Made by a program: the position numbers and the translations under genes. The notes below the pieces were generated by a model that was not told the DNA's origin, did not search any database, and saw only the letters and a list, made by a program, of their open reading frames with translations. A stretch of 64,000 bases of DNA, taken from the NCBI RefSeq assembly GCF_030161375.1, contig NZ_BSSQ01000004.1, positions 1 to 64,000 of the forward strand, read 5' to 3'. Positions 55,543 to 63,656 of this stretch are shown here, piece by piece. Each line of letters starts with the position of its first letter. The stretch's first letter is position 1. This DNA is from Paenibacillus glycanilyticus (lineage in GTDB: Bacteria > Bacillota > Bacilli > Paenibacillales > Paenibacillaceae).

Positions 55543-56454
55543 CTAAGTGGTCGCGACCGCCGATCGCCCGACGGCGTTCAGGCGCTTTTTCGCTTCCTCG
55601 TAGATGTCGCTTGGAAGCGGGCCTCGCTTGGCGTATCGGAGATTTTCCGCCAAATGGGCGGGATTCTTCGTGCCTACGATCGTTGTGGCCATGGAAGGAT
55701 GGGATAAGGTGAATCGCAGCAGAAACCCGGTTCGCTGCTCGCCATGTTCCAACAAGTCGTCAAGCTTTGCTTGCTCCCAAGCGCTCCAGCGGTCTGTTGA
55801 GCCCCGCCCCGCGCCTGGTTCGCCTTGACCAACTCCCCCGCGTACAATGATGCCGGCTCCGGTATCCGCTGCTTTCGTTATCCAATTCTCGTGATCCCGT
55901 TCGAGCGCAGAGTAGGGCAATTGGAACGTATCAAACGATCTCCAGTCTACGAACGCCGGAAGATTCGGCAGGTAAGAGGATACCCCGATATAACGGGCTT
56001 TGCCGCTTGCTTGAATTTCCTTCAGCACGTCGACCAGCTCGCCTTCTTCGGCTTGCTGCACCGTTGGGCCGTGAAGCTGCAAGATGTCGACGTAATCGGT
56101 TTTCAAGCGCCGTAAGCTCGTATCAATATTATGAAGCAGCTGATCTTGCGTCCAAATATGGGAAGTCTCGTCATGAACGCCGCGGTCGGTCACGCAGCAG
56201 CCGCATTTCGTCGCCAGTATGAATTCGCTCCGGCGGTGACTGATGAAGCGACCGATGAATTCTTCGCTGCGGCCGTAATCGTAAGAGGTATCGATCATAT
56301 TGATGCCGGCGTCGAGCACGCTATTCAGAATGAGAGCCGCATCCGCGTCCTCGACCGGCCGTCCGCTCCATACGCGAGGACCGCGAATTTCCATGGCGCC
56401 GTAGCTTAGTTTGGTGACCGCAAGTCCGGTACGGCCTAATATCGCTTTATTCAT
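55543..56454 (-). CDS. Aldo-keto reductase
   Basis: The 303-residue protein is a TIM barrel with the full catalytic tetrad: Asp55, Tyr60, Lys83 and His128 (MIDTSYDYGRSEEFIG, LATKCGC, LQLHGP). It should reduce or oxidise a sugar carbonyl with NADP(H). A Cys pair lies near the active site (KCGCC). Its start overlaps the stop of the RraA-like gene by four bases; there is no separate ribosome binding site, so translation is coupled. It is the last gene of the five-gene operon. Confidence 0.9.
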   Translation of the reverse strand: MNKAILGRTGLAVTKLSYGAMEIRGPRVWSGRPVEDADAALILNSVLDAGINMIDTSYDYGRSEEFIGRFISHRRSEFILATKCGCCVTDRGVHDETSHIWTQDQLLHNIDTSLRRLKTDYVDILQLHGPTVQQAEEGELVDVLKEIQASGKARYIGVSSYLPNLPAFVDWRSFDTFQLPYSALERDHENWITKAADTGAGIIVRGGVGQGEPGAGRGSTDRWSAWEQAKLDDLLEHGEQRTGFLLRFTLSHPSMATTIVGTKNPAHLAENLRYAKRGPLPSDIYEEAKKRLNAVGRSAVATT

Positions 56455-57356
56455 AACCGGACATCGCTGGAAGGCCCGCTGTTGTCATGGCGGCGCGCTT
56501 CTTCCAGCTCCTGCTCCCATGTCAGATGCCGATAAGGGGCAGCGGCCTTGTCGGAATCAAACCATTGCATGAAGTCTTGCCACATGTCCGTCGTCCAGGC
56601 GGCATCGATTTGCGCCGTCGAATACGTTTTGCTGTTCAAGCGGGCAAACCCAAACACGTCGCGGACTTGCGATTTCTCCGCATGGGTTGCCGTTAGTTCC
56701 GCTAAGTGGGCAGGGATGAAGATGACGCCTGCCGGCGTGCCAAGCACGACATCGCCCGGAAGGCAGACAGCCCGGCCGATCCGGGCAGGGACGTTCATGC
56801 CTACCATCGTGACGTCGGCAATTGCGGTCGGATCGCTGCCCCGATAGTAGACATTAATATTTTCGATCTCCACAATTTGCTGATTATCGCGTATGCCGCC
56901 CCAAATAACGGCGCCTCCGGTTTTTGTGCGGGTAGATATCGCCGTTGACAGGTTGCCGCCTACATAAGTGCCTTGATAGATTTTATCGAACATATCAATG
57001 ACAACAACGTCTTCTTCTTCCAGCGAATCGATCACCCATTGGTTAAAGAAACCTCTGCGATCCTCTTGCTCATGCCCGTAATTCAGCAGCGTGTCATGCA
57101 AATCCGGGCGCTTAGGTACCATGACGGCCGTAACCGCGCGGCCAACCATGGTTTTGCTCGGATGAATGATTTTGAAATCGCCTTCGAATTGATAATGGTA
57201 ACCTCTCGACCAGAGAGGACCCCATGCTTCCTCGAGCGTGATTCTGCTTAATCGGCCAAGCACGCTGGACGGCACTTTCGGCCGTCCGTCCGGGAAACGT
57301 TCGCCTTCCCACAGGGAAGAGAGTTGGATCGTATCTTCGGCATTATTAAATTTCAT
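56451..57356 (-). CDS. RraA-like family protein
   Basis: The 301-residue protein has the RraA/HMG-aldolase-like core at about 60-235: GFFNQWVIDSLEEEDVVVID, GGNLSTAISTRTKTGGAVIWGGIRD (the GGxRD metal/substrate motif), and IGRAVCLPGDVVLGTPAGVI. The core is extended at both ends compared with classic RraA (about 160 residues). Members include 4-hydroxy-4-methyl-2-oxoglutarate aldolases and many unassigned proteins in sugar-acid operons. GAGGTG lies six bases before ATG 57356. It sits between the enolase-superfamily dehydratase and the aldo-keto reductase, so it may cleave or process the keto-acid product. Confidence 0.82.
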   Translation of the reverse strand: MKFNNAEDTIQLSSLWEGERFPDGRPKVPSSVLGRLSRITLEEAWGPLWSRGYHYQFEGDFKIIHPSKTMVGRAVTAVMVPKRPDLHDTLLNYGHEQEDRRGFFNQWVIDSLEEEDVVVIDMFDKIYQGTYVGGNLSTAISTRTKTGGAVIWGGIRDNQQIVEIENINVYYRGSDPTAIADVTMVGMNVPARIGRAVCLPGDVVLGTPAGVIFIPAHLAELTATHAEKSQVRDVFGFARLNSKTYSTAQIDAAWTTDMWQDFMQWFDSDKAAAPYRHLTWEQELEEARRHDNSGPSSDVRL

Positions 57357-57380
57357 AGTGGACACCTCGCTATATTGGTA

Positions 57381-58772
57381 TTAACTCCAAAGCCGGTCGT
57401 TGGACCAATAACCGTTCCATTCGTCTGTAGGGAGCCATAGTCCGGGAATTTCCGGATGCAGATGCTCTGCGATCACTTCGTCATTAAGCGCTTCGATGCC
57501 AAGACCCGGCGCGTCAGGGACTTGGATGAATCCGTTTTGGACGAGAGGTTTCGGAAGTTTGCTCACAATCAGATCATCCCACCACTCCACGTCGACGGAA
57601 TGGAACTCGAGCGCCAGGAAATTTTCCGTGGCGGCTGCGGCATGGACGGCTGCCAGGCAGGCGATTGGGCTCTCGGCCATATGGATAGCCATCGCGACGC
57701 CATAATCCTGGGCCATGTCGCCGATTTTTTTCGTTTCCAGAATGCCTCCGGTCGTCAGCACGTCGGGATGGATGACGGATACGCCTCCGGATTCCAGCAA
57801 AGGCTTGAAGTTTTCTTTGAGATAGATATCTTCTCCGGTGCAGATTGGCGTCGTTACCATACTCGCGAGCTGCGCATATTGATTCGTGTATTGCCACGGG
57901 ATCATGTCTTCCATCCAAGCCAGATTGTATTTCTCGATGCGTTTGCCAAGCTTAATGCAATCCTGCAAGCCGATGTGACCGAAATGGTCTACGGCAAGAG
58001 GGACCTCGTAACCAACGACCATACGAACGTCGGCAACGTATTGCTCCAGCATGTCGAGACCTTTCTCCGTCACATGAATACCCGTGAAAGGATGGGCGAC
58101 GTTATAAATATCGTAATGGCGGTTTCGTATATCGCGCAGTTCATGCTCCGAGTAGTTCGATTGCTTCCGGGAATACCAGGCTTTGGACCGTGTTTTCATT
58201 TCTTCCAGAAAACCAAGCGGGGCGCTTAACGCACCGGGCTCATGAATAATCTGATTGATGCCAAGATCCATCTTCAGGAAGGTATAGCCTTGTTCCATCC
58301 TTTTTTGCAGCGCTAACCCCATGGCTTTGCCCGTATCTTTGCCATCAACGTCGGTATCGCAATACATGCGGATTTGGTCGCGGAATTTGCCCCCAAGCAT
58401 CTGGTAGATTGGCATGCCGTAAGCTTTGCCGGCAATATCCCATAGGGCAATCTCAATGCCGCTGACTCCGCCGCCTTGCCGGGAATGTCCGCCGAATTGC
58501 TTGATTCTGCGGAACAGCTTGTCGATATTGCAGGGGTTTTCGCCAAGAAGCCTGCTTTTGAGCTGAAGGGCAAACTGTTTGTCGGCGCCGTCGCGCACTT
58601 CGCCGAAACCAACGATGCCTTGATTCGTGAACACTTTAATCAAGCTGCAATGCATGGGAGCGCCTGCGATATCGGCAAAACGAATGTCGGTGATCCGAAG
58701 CTCTGAAGGCTTGGAGTAAGTATTTACATAAGCTAACGTATTTTCATAGGTTTCCTGTTGAGTCACGGGCAT
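57381..58772 (-). CDS. Enolase-superfamily sugar-acid dehydratase (mandelate racemase group)
   Basis: The 463-residue protein has the capping domain (1-135) and a barrel with Lys167-x-Asp169 (LKMDLG), metal ligands Asp262 (AVDHFGH), Glu288 (AWMEDMIPW) and Glu314 (CTGEDIYL), and His364 (AIHMAESP) with Asp337 (IHPD). These fit acid-sugar dehydratases of the D-galactonate/mannonate type. An extra segment of about 80 residues (about 172-250, charged and aromatic) separates the second and third strands and is longer than usual. The start could be ATG 58772 or GTG 58766, because AAAGGAG lies only two bases before the ATG. The substrate is probably a six-carbon sugar acid. Confidence 0.87.
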   Translation of the reverse strand: MPVTQQETYENTLAYVNTYSKPSELRITDIRFADIAGAPMHCSLIKVFTNQGIVGFGEVRDGADKQFALQLKSRLLGENPCNIDKLFRRIKQFGGHSRQGGGVSGIEIALWDIAGKAYGMPIYQMLGGKFRDQIRMYCDTDVDGKDTGKAMGLALQKRMEQGYTFLKMDLGINQIIHEPGALSAPLGFLEEMKTRSKAWYSRKQSNYSEHELRDIRNRHYDIYNVAHPFTGIHVTEKGLDMLEQYVADVRMVVGYEVPLAVDHFGHIGLQDCIKLGKRIEKYNLAWMEDMIPWQYTNQYAQLASMVTTPICTGEDIYLKENFKPLLESGGVSVIHPDVLTTGGILETKKIGDMAQDYGVAMAIHMAESPIACLAAVHAAAATENFLALEFHSVDVEWWDDLIVSKLPKPLVQNGFIQVPDAPGLGIEALNDEVIAEHLHPEIPGLWLPTDEWNGYWSNDRLWS

Positions 58773-58818
58773 GGCTCCTTTACGTTAATTCGTATTTTGA
58801 TAGATTCGGAAAATAGCG

Positions 58819-59565
58819 TTATAGCAACATGCTTGCACCATCCAACCGGATAGTGGAGCCTGACATAAACGAAGTTTCGCCCGAGGCTAGATAACAGGCG
58901 AGTGAAGCAACGTCCGCTGGAAGTCCGACGCGTCCAAGCGGGAATTTTTTGCGGCTCGGGTTCTTATGCGAGCTCTTAAACTTACCCACGTCGATGGCGC
59001 CGGGGGCGATCGTATTGACTGTAATGCCATATCGCGCGAGCTCTATGGCGCTTTCTCTGCCGAGCATCTTGATGCCGCCTTTCGACATGCAGTAGACGGG
59101 GTCGAAGTCGGTAGGTCTTTTGCCATGGACAGAGGAGATCTGAATGATGCGGCCGTAATTTTGTTGCTTCATATAAGGGATCACAGCTTGCATGCATTGC
59201 CAGTACCCCTTGAGATTGATGTTCATGACGCTGTCGTATTGTTCTTCCGTATAGGCAAACCAATCGACGTTCAGCTGCAGCGCGGCATTGTTGACCAGAA
59301 TATCGACACCGCCTAGTTCGGCCGCTACGTTATCGACCATGCGGGTAATTTGATCCCGAACGGCGACGTCGGCTTGCACGGTCATGCATAATCCGCCAAA
59401 CTCCTCGATTCGAAGCTTCGTGTCAATGGCTCCCGCGTCGCTGGAATGGTAGTGGATCGCAACCTTCGCGCCGCGCCTGGCAAGCTCGCAGGCAATGCCT
59501 TTGCCGATGCCCGTTCCAGCTCCGGTGACGAGTGCCGTTTTTCCCAATAAAGTTTGGCTCGTCAT
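58819..59565 (-). CDS. Short-chain dehydrogenase/reductase
   Basis: The 248-residue protein has a standard SDR layout: TGAGTGIG cofactor loop (14-21), NNA at 92-94, Ser144/145, Tyr158 and Lys162 (YCMSK). It resembles gluconate 5-dehydrogenase and glucose dehydrogenase-like SDRs. The start overlaps the upstream SDR gene by four bases, with GGGGGAG before it. The pair of SDRs leads the acid-sugar operon. Confidence 0.9.
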   Translation of the reverse strand: MTSQTLLGKTALVTGAGTGIGKGIACELARRGAKVAIHYHSSDAGAIDTKLRIEEFGGLCMTVQADVAVRDQITRMVDNVAAELGGVDILVNNAALQLNVDWFAYTEEQYDSVMNINLKGYWQCMQAVIPYMKQQNYGRIIQISSVHGKRPTDFDPVYCMSKGGIKMLGRESAIELARYGITVNTIAPGAIDVGKFKSSHKNPSRKKFPLGRVGLPADVASLACYLASGETSFMSGSTIRLDGASMLL

Positions 59566-60356
59566 AAACGCGTCTCCCCCTCGGAGGGCTTGTTCATGCG
59601 GTGATCCATATAATGCAGGAGAAAGCCGCCGTCGAGCCGGATATCCGCTCCATTCAAATAACCGGACTGCTCCCCGGCAAGGAAGAAGGCAAGCTCCGCC
59701 AGATCGTTAACCGTTCCGAGCTTTGCGGCAGGTACTTTGTAACGGTAATCGTCGTAAAGTCCCGAGAGATGACTATGAAAAACAAGGTCAGCACCTTCGA
59801 CTGGCCCCATCTCAATGGTATTGACGCGAATACCGAACCGACCGAGAAACAAGGCGGCTTCATGGGCTAGCATCTTCACCGCGCCTTGCGAAGCGCTATA
59901 AGCGAAGGAGGAACCGGTAGGTTTCTCGCTATGAATGGAGCCAGCAAAGATGAAGTTTCCGCTGCGGCGTTCGGCCATCCGTTTACCAAACGCTTGCGTG
60001 CAGAAGAAGGCGGACTTGGCGTTTCGCTGCATGATTTCGACAAAATCCGGTTCTTCGCAGCTTTCGACACTAGCAGGTCTTATGGCGCAGCAATTATGAA
60101 TCATGACATCGACGGGCCCAAGCCCATTCTCGGCCTCATCCAGCATCGCCGACAAGTCTCGGCTGCTGCATAGATCGGCATGGGTAACGAGCACTTTCGA
60201 GCCAGAGGTCTTGCAAGAAGCCAATACCTTTTCCCATTCCCCGTCATCTTGCCGACTGTTTAGAATCAGATCCATACCGCCTTGACTGAATCTTGCGATT
60301 AAGCCCTCGCCGGACCAGCTGTCGGCATCCGCGATGAACACTACTTTCCTGGGCAA
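59562..60356 (-). CDS. SDR-fold protein lacking the catalytic lysine
   Basis: The 264-residue protein is clearly SDR-like (FAGSIHS, FAYSASQGAVKMLAHEAALF, GIRVNTIEMGPV, NGADIRLDGG). Two features are abnormal. The catalytic YxxxK is Tyr153-SAS-Gln157. The cofactor loop TGxxxGxG reads ADADSWSGEG. Both changes predict weak or no classical dehydrogenase activity, so it may be a regulatory or structural partner of the intact SDR encoded next to it. The start is TTG 60356, eight bases after AGGAGGTG. It is the first gene of the operon, divergent from a GntR regulator. Confidence 0.83.
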   Translation of the reverse strand: MPRKVVFIADADSWSGEGLIARFSQGGMDLILNSRQDDGEWEKVLASCKTSGSKVLVTHADLCSSRDLSAMLDEAENGLGPVDVMIHNCCAIRPASVESCEEPDFVEIMQRNAKSAFFCTQAFGKRMAERRSGNFIFAGSIHSEKPTGSSFAYSASQGAVKMLAHEAALFLGRFGIRVNTIEMGPVEGADLVFHSHLSGLYDDYRYKVPAAKLGTVNDLAELAFFLAGEQSGYLNGADIRLDGGFLLHYMDHRMNKPSEGETRL

Positions 60357-60450
60357 CCCGTGTACACCTCCTCATGAATCATGGATTCCTCCGGTACTCG
60401 ATTTTGCGATACATGACCATCTTAACGATCGATTGAAACGTAAAGCGATA

Positions 60451-60484
60451 CCGTAAAATTATGATTTTGTTTGTTTTTTTACGG
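60451..60484. promoter_or_regulatory. Inverted repeat in the divergent acid-sugar promoter region
   Basis: CCGTAAAA (60451-60458) and TTTTACGG (60477-60484) are exact complements 18 bp apart, in the leader side of the minus-strand operon. It may be a second regulator site. I could not place a confident promoter for that operon. Confidence 0.4.
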
Positions 60485-60498
60485 TCAGTAATTGGGAA

Positions 60499-60512
60499 TG
60501 TAAGCGTTTATT
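60499..60512. promoter_or_regulatory. cre-like box in the divergent region
   Basis: TGTAAGCGTTTATT matches 12 of 14 cre positions, failing at the last two. It lies just before the GntR promoter. Confidence 0.45.
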
Positions 60513-60519
60513 TTTTTTC

Positions 60520-60548
60520 TTGACATTCCCACTCGAAGCGACTAGCAT
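60520..60548 (+). promoter_or_regulatory. Sigma-A promoter of the GntR gene
   Basis: TTGACA (60520-60525), 17 bp, TAGCAT (60543-60548). Confidence 0.7.
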
Positions 60549-60551
60549 CTA

Positions 60552-60570
60552 ATTATCGATTATCGATAAT
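60552..60570 (+). promoter_or_regulatory. Perfect 19-bp palindromic operator of the GntR regulator
   Basis: ATTATCGAT-T-ATCGATAAT is a perfect dyad around one central base. It starts four bases after the -10 of the gntR promoter, where a bound dimer would block transcription. Confidence 0.7.
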
Positions 60571-60606
60571 CCCTTATTTTCCCAAATTAGAAGGTGGTGA
60601 TAGCCC

Positions 60607-61260
60607 GTGTCCATCCGAACAGCCAGTTCCGAACACAGTCCCATTTCACTTAGCGAGCATGTCTACATCTCCTTGAAAAAGCAGATTATGAAGGGTGAAC
60701 TGCTGCCCGGACACCGCATGATCGTACTGGATATTGCCAAGCAATTCAGCGTCAGCCAAGCGCCGGTCAGAGAAGCGCTCGAGAGGCTGAAGCAAGAAGG
60801 ATTCATCGTTGGCAAAATGAATAAAGGGTCGGTCGTATCCGAGATTACCGCCCAGGAAATACGGGACATTTATGAGCTGAGGCAGATGGTAGAGGGTCAA
60901 GCGCTTCGCGCCATGATGAAGGTGCTGGAGGATAAGGATATTGTTTATCTGGAAGGCGTCATTAACGGCATGCGGGAAGCTATCGATCAAGGTGATCCGC
61001 ACCGGCTCGTCGAGCTGGACATGCTCTTTCACGGTTATTTTTATTTGCGCAGCGGCAATAAGCTACTGTACGACATTTGGACCAGCATCAAAACCAAAAT
61101 TATGCGCTTTATTACCGTTACGAACAAGGATCATCCCGGTTATTCCCTTTCCGACGCCCATACCGAACTATTGGATCTGATTAAATCGGGCGACGTTGAG
61201 CTGTCGGAAACGAATCTGATCAGGGGATTTGATTTCTACAAAAATTACACCGGAGAGTAA
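60607..61260 (+). CDS. GntR-family (FadR subgroup) transcriptional regulator
   Basis: The 217-residue protein has an N-terminal winged helix (IAKQFSVSQAPVREALERLK) and a C-terminal all-helical FCD domain (about 85-210: IRDIYELRQMVEGQALRAMM, LVELDMLFHGYFYLRSGN, DAHTELLDLIKSGDVE) with His residues suited to metal and acid-sugar binding. FadR-subgroup members often sense uronates or aldonates (UxuR, ExuR, DgoR). The start is GTG 60607, seven bases after AGGTGGTG. It is divergent from the SDR-dehydratase operon. Confidence 0.9.
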   Translation: MSIRTASSEHSPISLSEHVYISLKKQIMKGELLPGHRMIVLDIAKQFSVSQAPVREALERLKQEGFIVGKMNKGSVVSEITAQEIRDIYELRQMVEGQALRAMMKVLEDKDIVYLEGVINGMREAIDQGDPHRLVELDMLFHGYFYLRSGNKLLYDIWTSIKTKIMRFITVTNKDHPGYSLSDAHTELLDLIKSGDVELSETNLIRGFDFYKNYTGE

Positions 61261-61309
61261 CTCGTGGGCTTAGTTACTTAATTCATCCTTTCTCAAGAGA
61301 GGAGTTCCG

Positions 61310-62452
61310 ATGATGAAGCAAGCGGTAATGGTTCGTGCCGGAACGCTGGGCGACCTGCTCTCTGGCACAGCCGGCAATTTGAAGAGAAGCCTGGAAGACA
61401 GCGGGCATCACGCTTATTATGCTTACCCGGCAATAGCTTTGTTTAGCGTTAATACCGCAGCGATGGATTTATGGTCCGGGAGGAACGCTTTCGACGAACT
61501 GTATGCCGTTATTAAGCGTTACGGACCTGGCAATACGGCTGTCCTACCGGATGACAAAGGGCATGTCGGCGTTATTTTCTCATGGGACAACCGCGACTCC
61601 ATAATCGAATTACATAGCAAGATTTGCAGCCACGAATACCGTTTAAACCCTCAACTTGTCACGCTAGGCATTAGCAATCCTGTTTCGCATCTATCTGATC
61701 TGCATCACGGATACGAACAAGCCCTCCACGCCATGCAGCACCGATTCTACCAAAATCATTCACAACCGGTTTATTTCAGCAGCATTACCGAATATGCAAG
61801 AGATACGGAATACCCGAAAGAGATGGAGGATGAGCTCCTCCATCTGCTAATTGAACATTCGATTACGAAATCAGTGGCAATACGGCAAGCAGTGGAAGGC
61901 TTTTATGAGGCCTTAACCAAGAGCGGTCCGCTGCCGGTCAATAAAGTTGTTGACGCAACGCTTCAGCTCTTGGTCAGCCTGCAGCTTCGGCTCAAGTCCG
62001 CCCTAGGCCAGCCCCATTTGTGCAGCACGCCCGACATTACGGCGCTCATGCAGCTGCAGTCGCTTGCGGGAATGAAAGACAAAGTATGCGAAGCCATTAA
62101 CGGAATGGAGGGGACGCCCTACGCATCTGACAGCCTTAATCGCAATTTAATTAAGAAAGCGGTTACATTAATGGAGGAGGAATATGATCGGGCATCGCTT
62201 CATTACGTGGCGGAGAAAGTGTTTATAACTCCTGCCTACTTAAGCGCTTTATTCAAGTCGAAAATGGGCGTTACGTTTATCGAGCATCTGACCTGCATCC
62301 GGATTTCGAACGCCAAAAAGCTGCTTAAGCAAACCCATTTGAAAAATTATGAGGTCGCGGAACGAGTTGGTTATAACGACTCTCGTTACTTTAGTCAAAT
62401 TTTCAAAAAGAAGGTAGGTTTGTCGCCAAGCGATTACCGCGACGCGAATTAA
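61310..62452 (+). CDS. AraC-family regulator, YesN-like C-terminal part without receiver
   Basis: In the 380-residue protein the N-terminal part (about 20-250) resembles the linker domain of YesN-type response regulators (YGPGNTAVLPDDKGHVGVIF, GISNPVSHLSDLHHGYEQAL). The C-terminus is an AraC double helix-turn-helix (about 280-378: LHYVAEKVFITPAYLSALFK, EVAERVGYNDSRYFSQIFKK, LSPSDYRD). No receiver domain and no membrane segment is present, so it is not a response regulator as it stands. AGAGGAG precedes ATG 61310. It is followed by uxuA after 25 bp and probably controls it. Confidence 0.85.
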   Translation: MMKQAVMVRAGTLGDLLSGTAGNLKRSLEDSGHHAYYAYPAIALFSVNTAAMDLWSGRNAFDELYAVIKRYGPGNTAVLPDDKGHVGVIFSWDNRDSIIELHSKICSHEYRLNPQLVTLGISNPVSHLSDLHHGYEQALHAMQHRFYQNHSQPVYFSSITEYARDTEYPKEMEDELLHLLIEHSITKSVAIRQAVEGFYEALTKSGPLPVNKVVDATLQLLVSLQLRLKSALGQPHLCSTPDITALMQLQSLAGMKDKVCEAINGMEGTPYASDSLNRNLIKKAVTLMEEEYDRASLHYVAEKVFITPAYLSALFKSKMGVTFIEHLTCIRISNAKKLLKQTHLKNYEVAERVGYNDSRYFSQIFKKKVGLSPSDYRDAN

Positions 62453-62477
62453 TAAAACAAAAGGAGTGTGTTTTGTT

Positions 62478-63476
62478 ATGAAATTAGCCGAATTTTTCAC
62501 TTCCCATCCCAATCAGCTATGGCATTTGGCCAAGCAGATGGGCGTTGATTACGCCGTTGGTCCGCTGCCTAAGGAAGAGAACGGCATGAAGCCTTGGGAT
62601 TACATGAATCTGCTGCATATGAAACAGCGTTACGAGAATCATGGCATTGAGCTGCTTGTAATCGAATCGGCGCCGCCGACGAACAAGATCAAGCTGGGTC
62701 TGCCCGGGCGCGATGAAGAGATTGAATGGATGGGGCAGCTGATCACGAATATGGGGGCTCTAGGTATTCCCGTCTTATGCTACAATTTCATGGCTCAATT
62801 CAATTGGTTCCGTACATCGACCACAACGCGTACCCGCGGCGGAGCGCTTGTGTCCAGCTATAATCATTCCTTGATGCAAAGCGCACCGCTTACGGAAGCG
62901 GGCATCGTTACGGAGGAACAATTGTGGGACAATCTTCGTTATTACTTGGAACGAATCGTGCCGATTGCCGAGAAAGCCAAAGTCAAGCTGGCATTGCATC
63001 CCGACGATCCGCCGATTAGCCCGATCCGCGGCGTATCGCGTATTCTTCGAAGCGCGGAGGCGCTGCAGCGCGCGATTGATCTTGTTCCGAGCGAATACAG
63101 CGGAATTACCCTGTGCCAAGGTACGCTTGCGACCGCGGGAGAGCATATCCCGGATGTCATCCGCCATTTCGCGCGTCAAGACAAGCTCTTTTTCGTTCAT
63201 TTCCGGGATGTGGTCGGAACGCCGGACAACTTCCGGGAGACGTTCCATGATGACGGCCAGACCGATATGTACGAAGCGATGAAAGCTTATTATGAAGTTG
63301 GGTTTGACGGTCCTTCGAGACCCGACCACGTGCCGACGATGGAAGGGGAAGACAACGCGAATCCCGGGTACGAGACGCTTGGGCGCCTGTATGGCGTAGG
63401 ATATATTAAGGGCTTGATGGAGGCTGCGGCGGCGGAGAAGAAGTCGCCTGCCAAGCCGGAGCTTAAGATCGGTTAA
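62478..63476 (+). CDS. uxuA: Mannonate dehydratase
   Basis: The 332-residue protein is of the UxuA TIM-barrel family (HPDDPPISPIRGVSRILRSA, LCQGTLATAG, FVHFRDVVG, EGEDNANPGYETLGRLYGVG). The conserved His, Cys and Asp metal ligands lie in these blocks. It dehydrates D-mannonate to 2-keto-3-deoxy-D-gluconate in glucuronate breakdown. It is a little shorter than E. coli UxuA (394) but normal for Firmicute forms. AAGGAG lies 11 bases before ATG 62478. The gene links the pectin and acid-sugar loci to central metabolism. Confidence 0.92.
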   Translation: MKLAEFFTSHPNQLWHLAKQMGVDYAVGPLPKEENGMKPWDYMNLLHMKQRYENHGIELLVIESAPPTNKIKLGLPGRDEEIEWMGQLITNMGALGIPVLCYNFMAQFNWFRTSTTTRTRGGALVSSYNHSLMQSAPLTEAGIVTEEQLWDNLRYYLERIVPIAEKAKVKLALHPDDPPISPIRGVSRILRSAEALQRAIDLVPSEYSGITLCQGTLATAGEHIPDVIRHFARQDKLFFVHFRDVVGTPDNFRETFHDDGQTDMYEAMKAYYEVGFDGPSRPDHVPTMEGEDNANPGYETLGRLYGVGYIKGLMEAAAAEKKSPAKPELKIG

Positions 63477-63479
63477 ATA

Positions 63480-63521
63480 GAGAAGCTATGCATGCTGCGG
63501 CTGCATAGCTTCTTTTTTTAT
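63480..63521 (+). terminator. Terminator of uxuA
   Basis: AGAAGCTATGCA and TGCATAGCTTCT form a 12-bp stem with a nine-base loop, then seven T. Confidence 0.9.
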
Positions 63522-63596
63522 GCCTGAAATCTGTTCGGGACGCTCTTCAAGAGTGTAAAAAAACAAACCAATTCATAATTCTATCGCATGTACACA

Positions 63597-63610
63597 TGTA
63601 AGCGATTTCA
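63597..63610 (+). promoter_or_regulatory. Perfect cre box before the last ABC permease
   Basis: TGTAAGCGATTTCA matches all 14 positions of TGWAANCGNTNWCA, 47 bp before the start codon. Confidence 0.75.
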
Positions 63611-63656
63611 ATAAAATGAGCCTTATAGACGCCGCTGAAAGGGGGATGACCGCAAG

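Noticed and set aside
57456..58229. 257-codon plus-strand frame inside the dehydratase gene
   Set aside because: It is antisense to all the enolase-superfamily metal ligands and has no family features.
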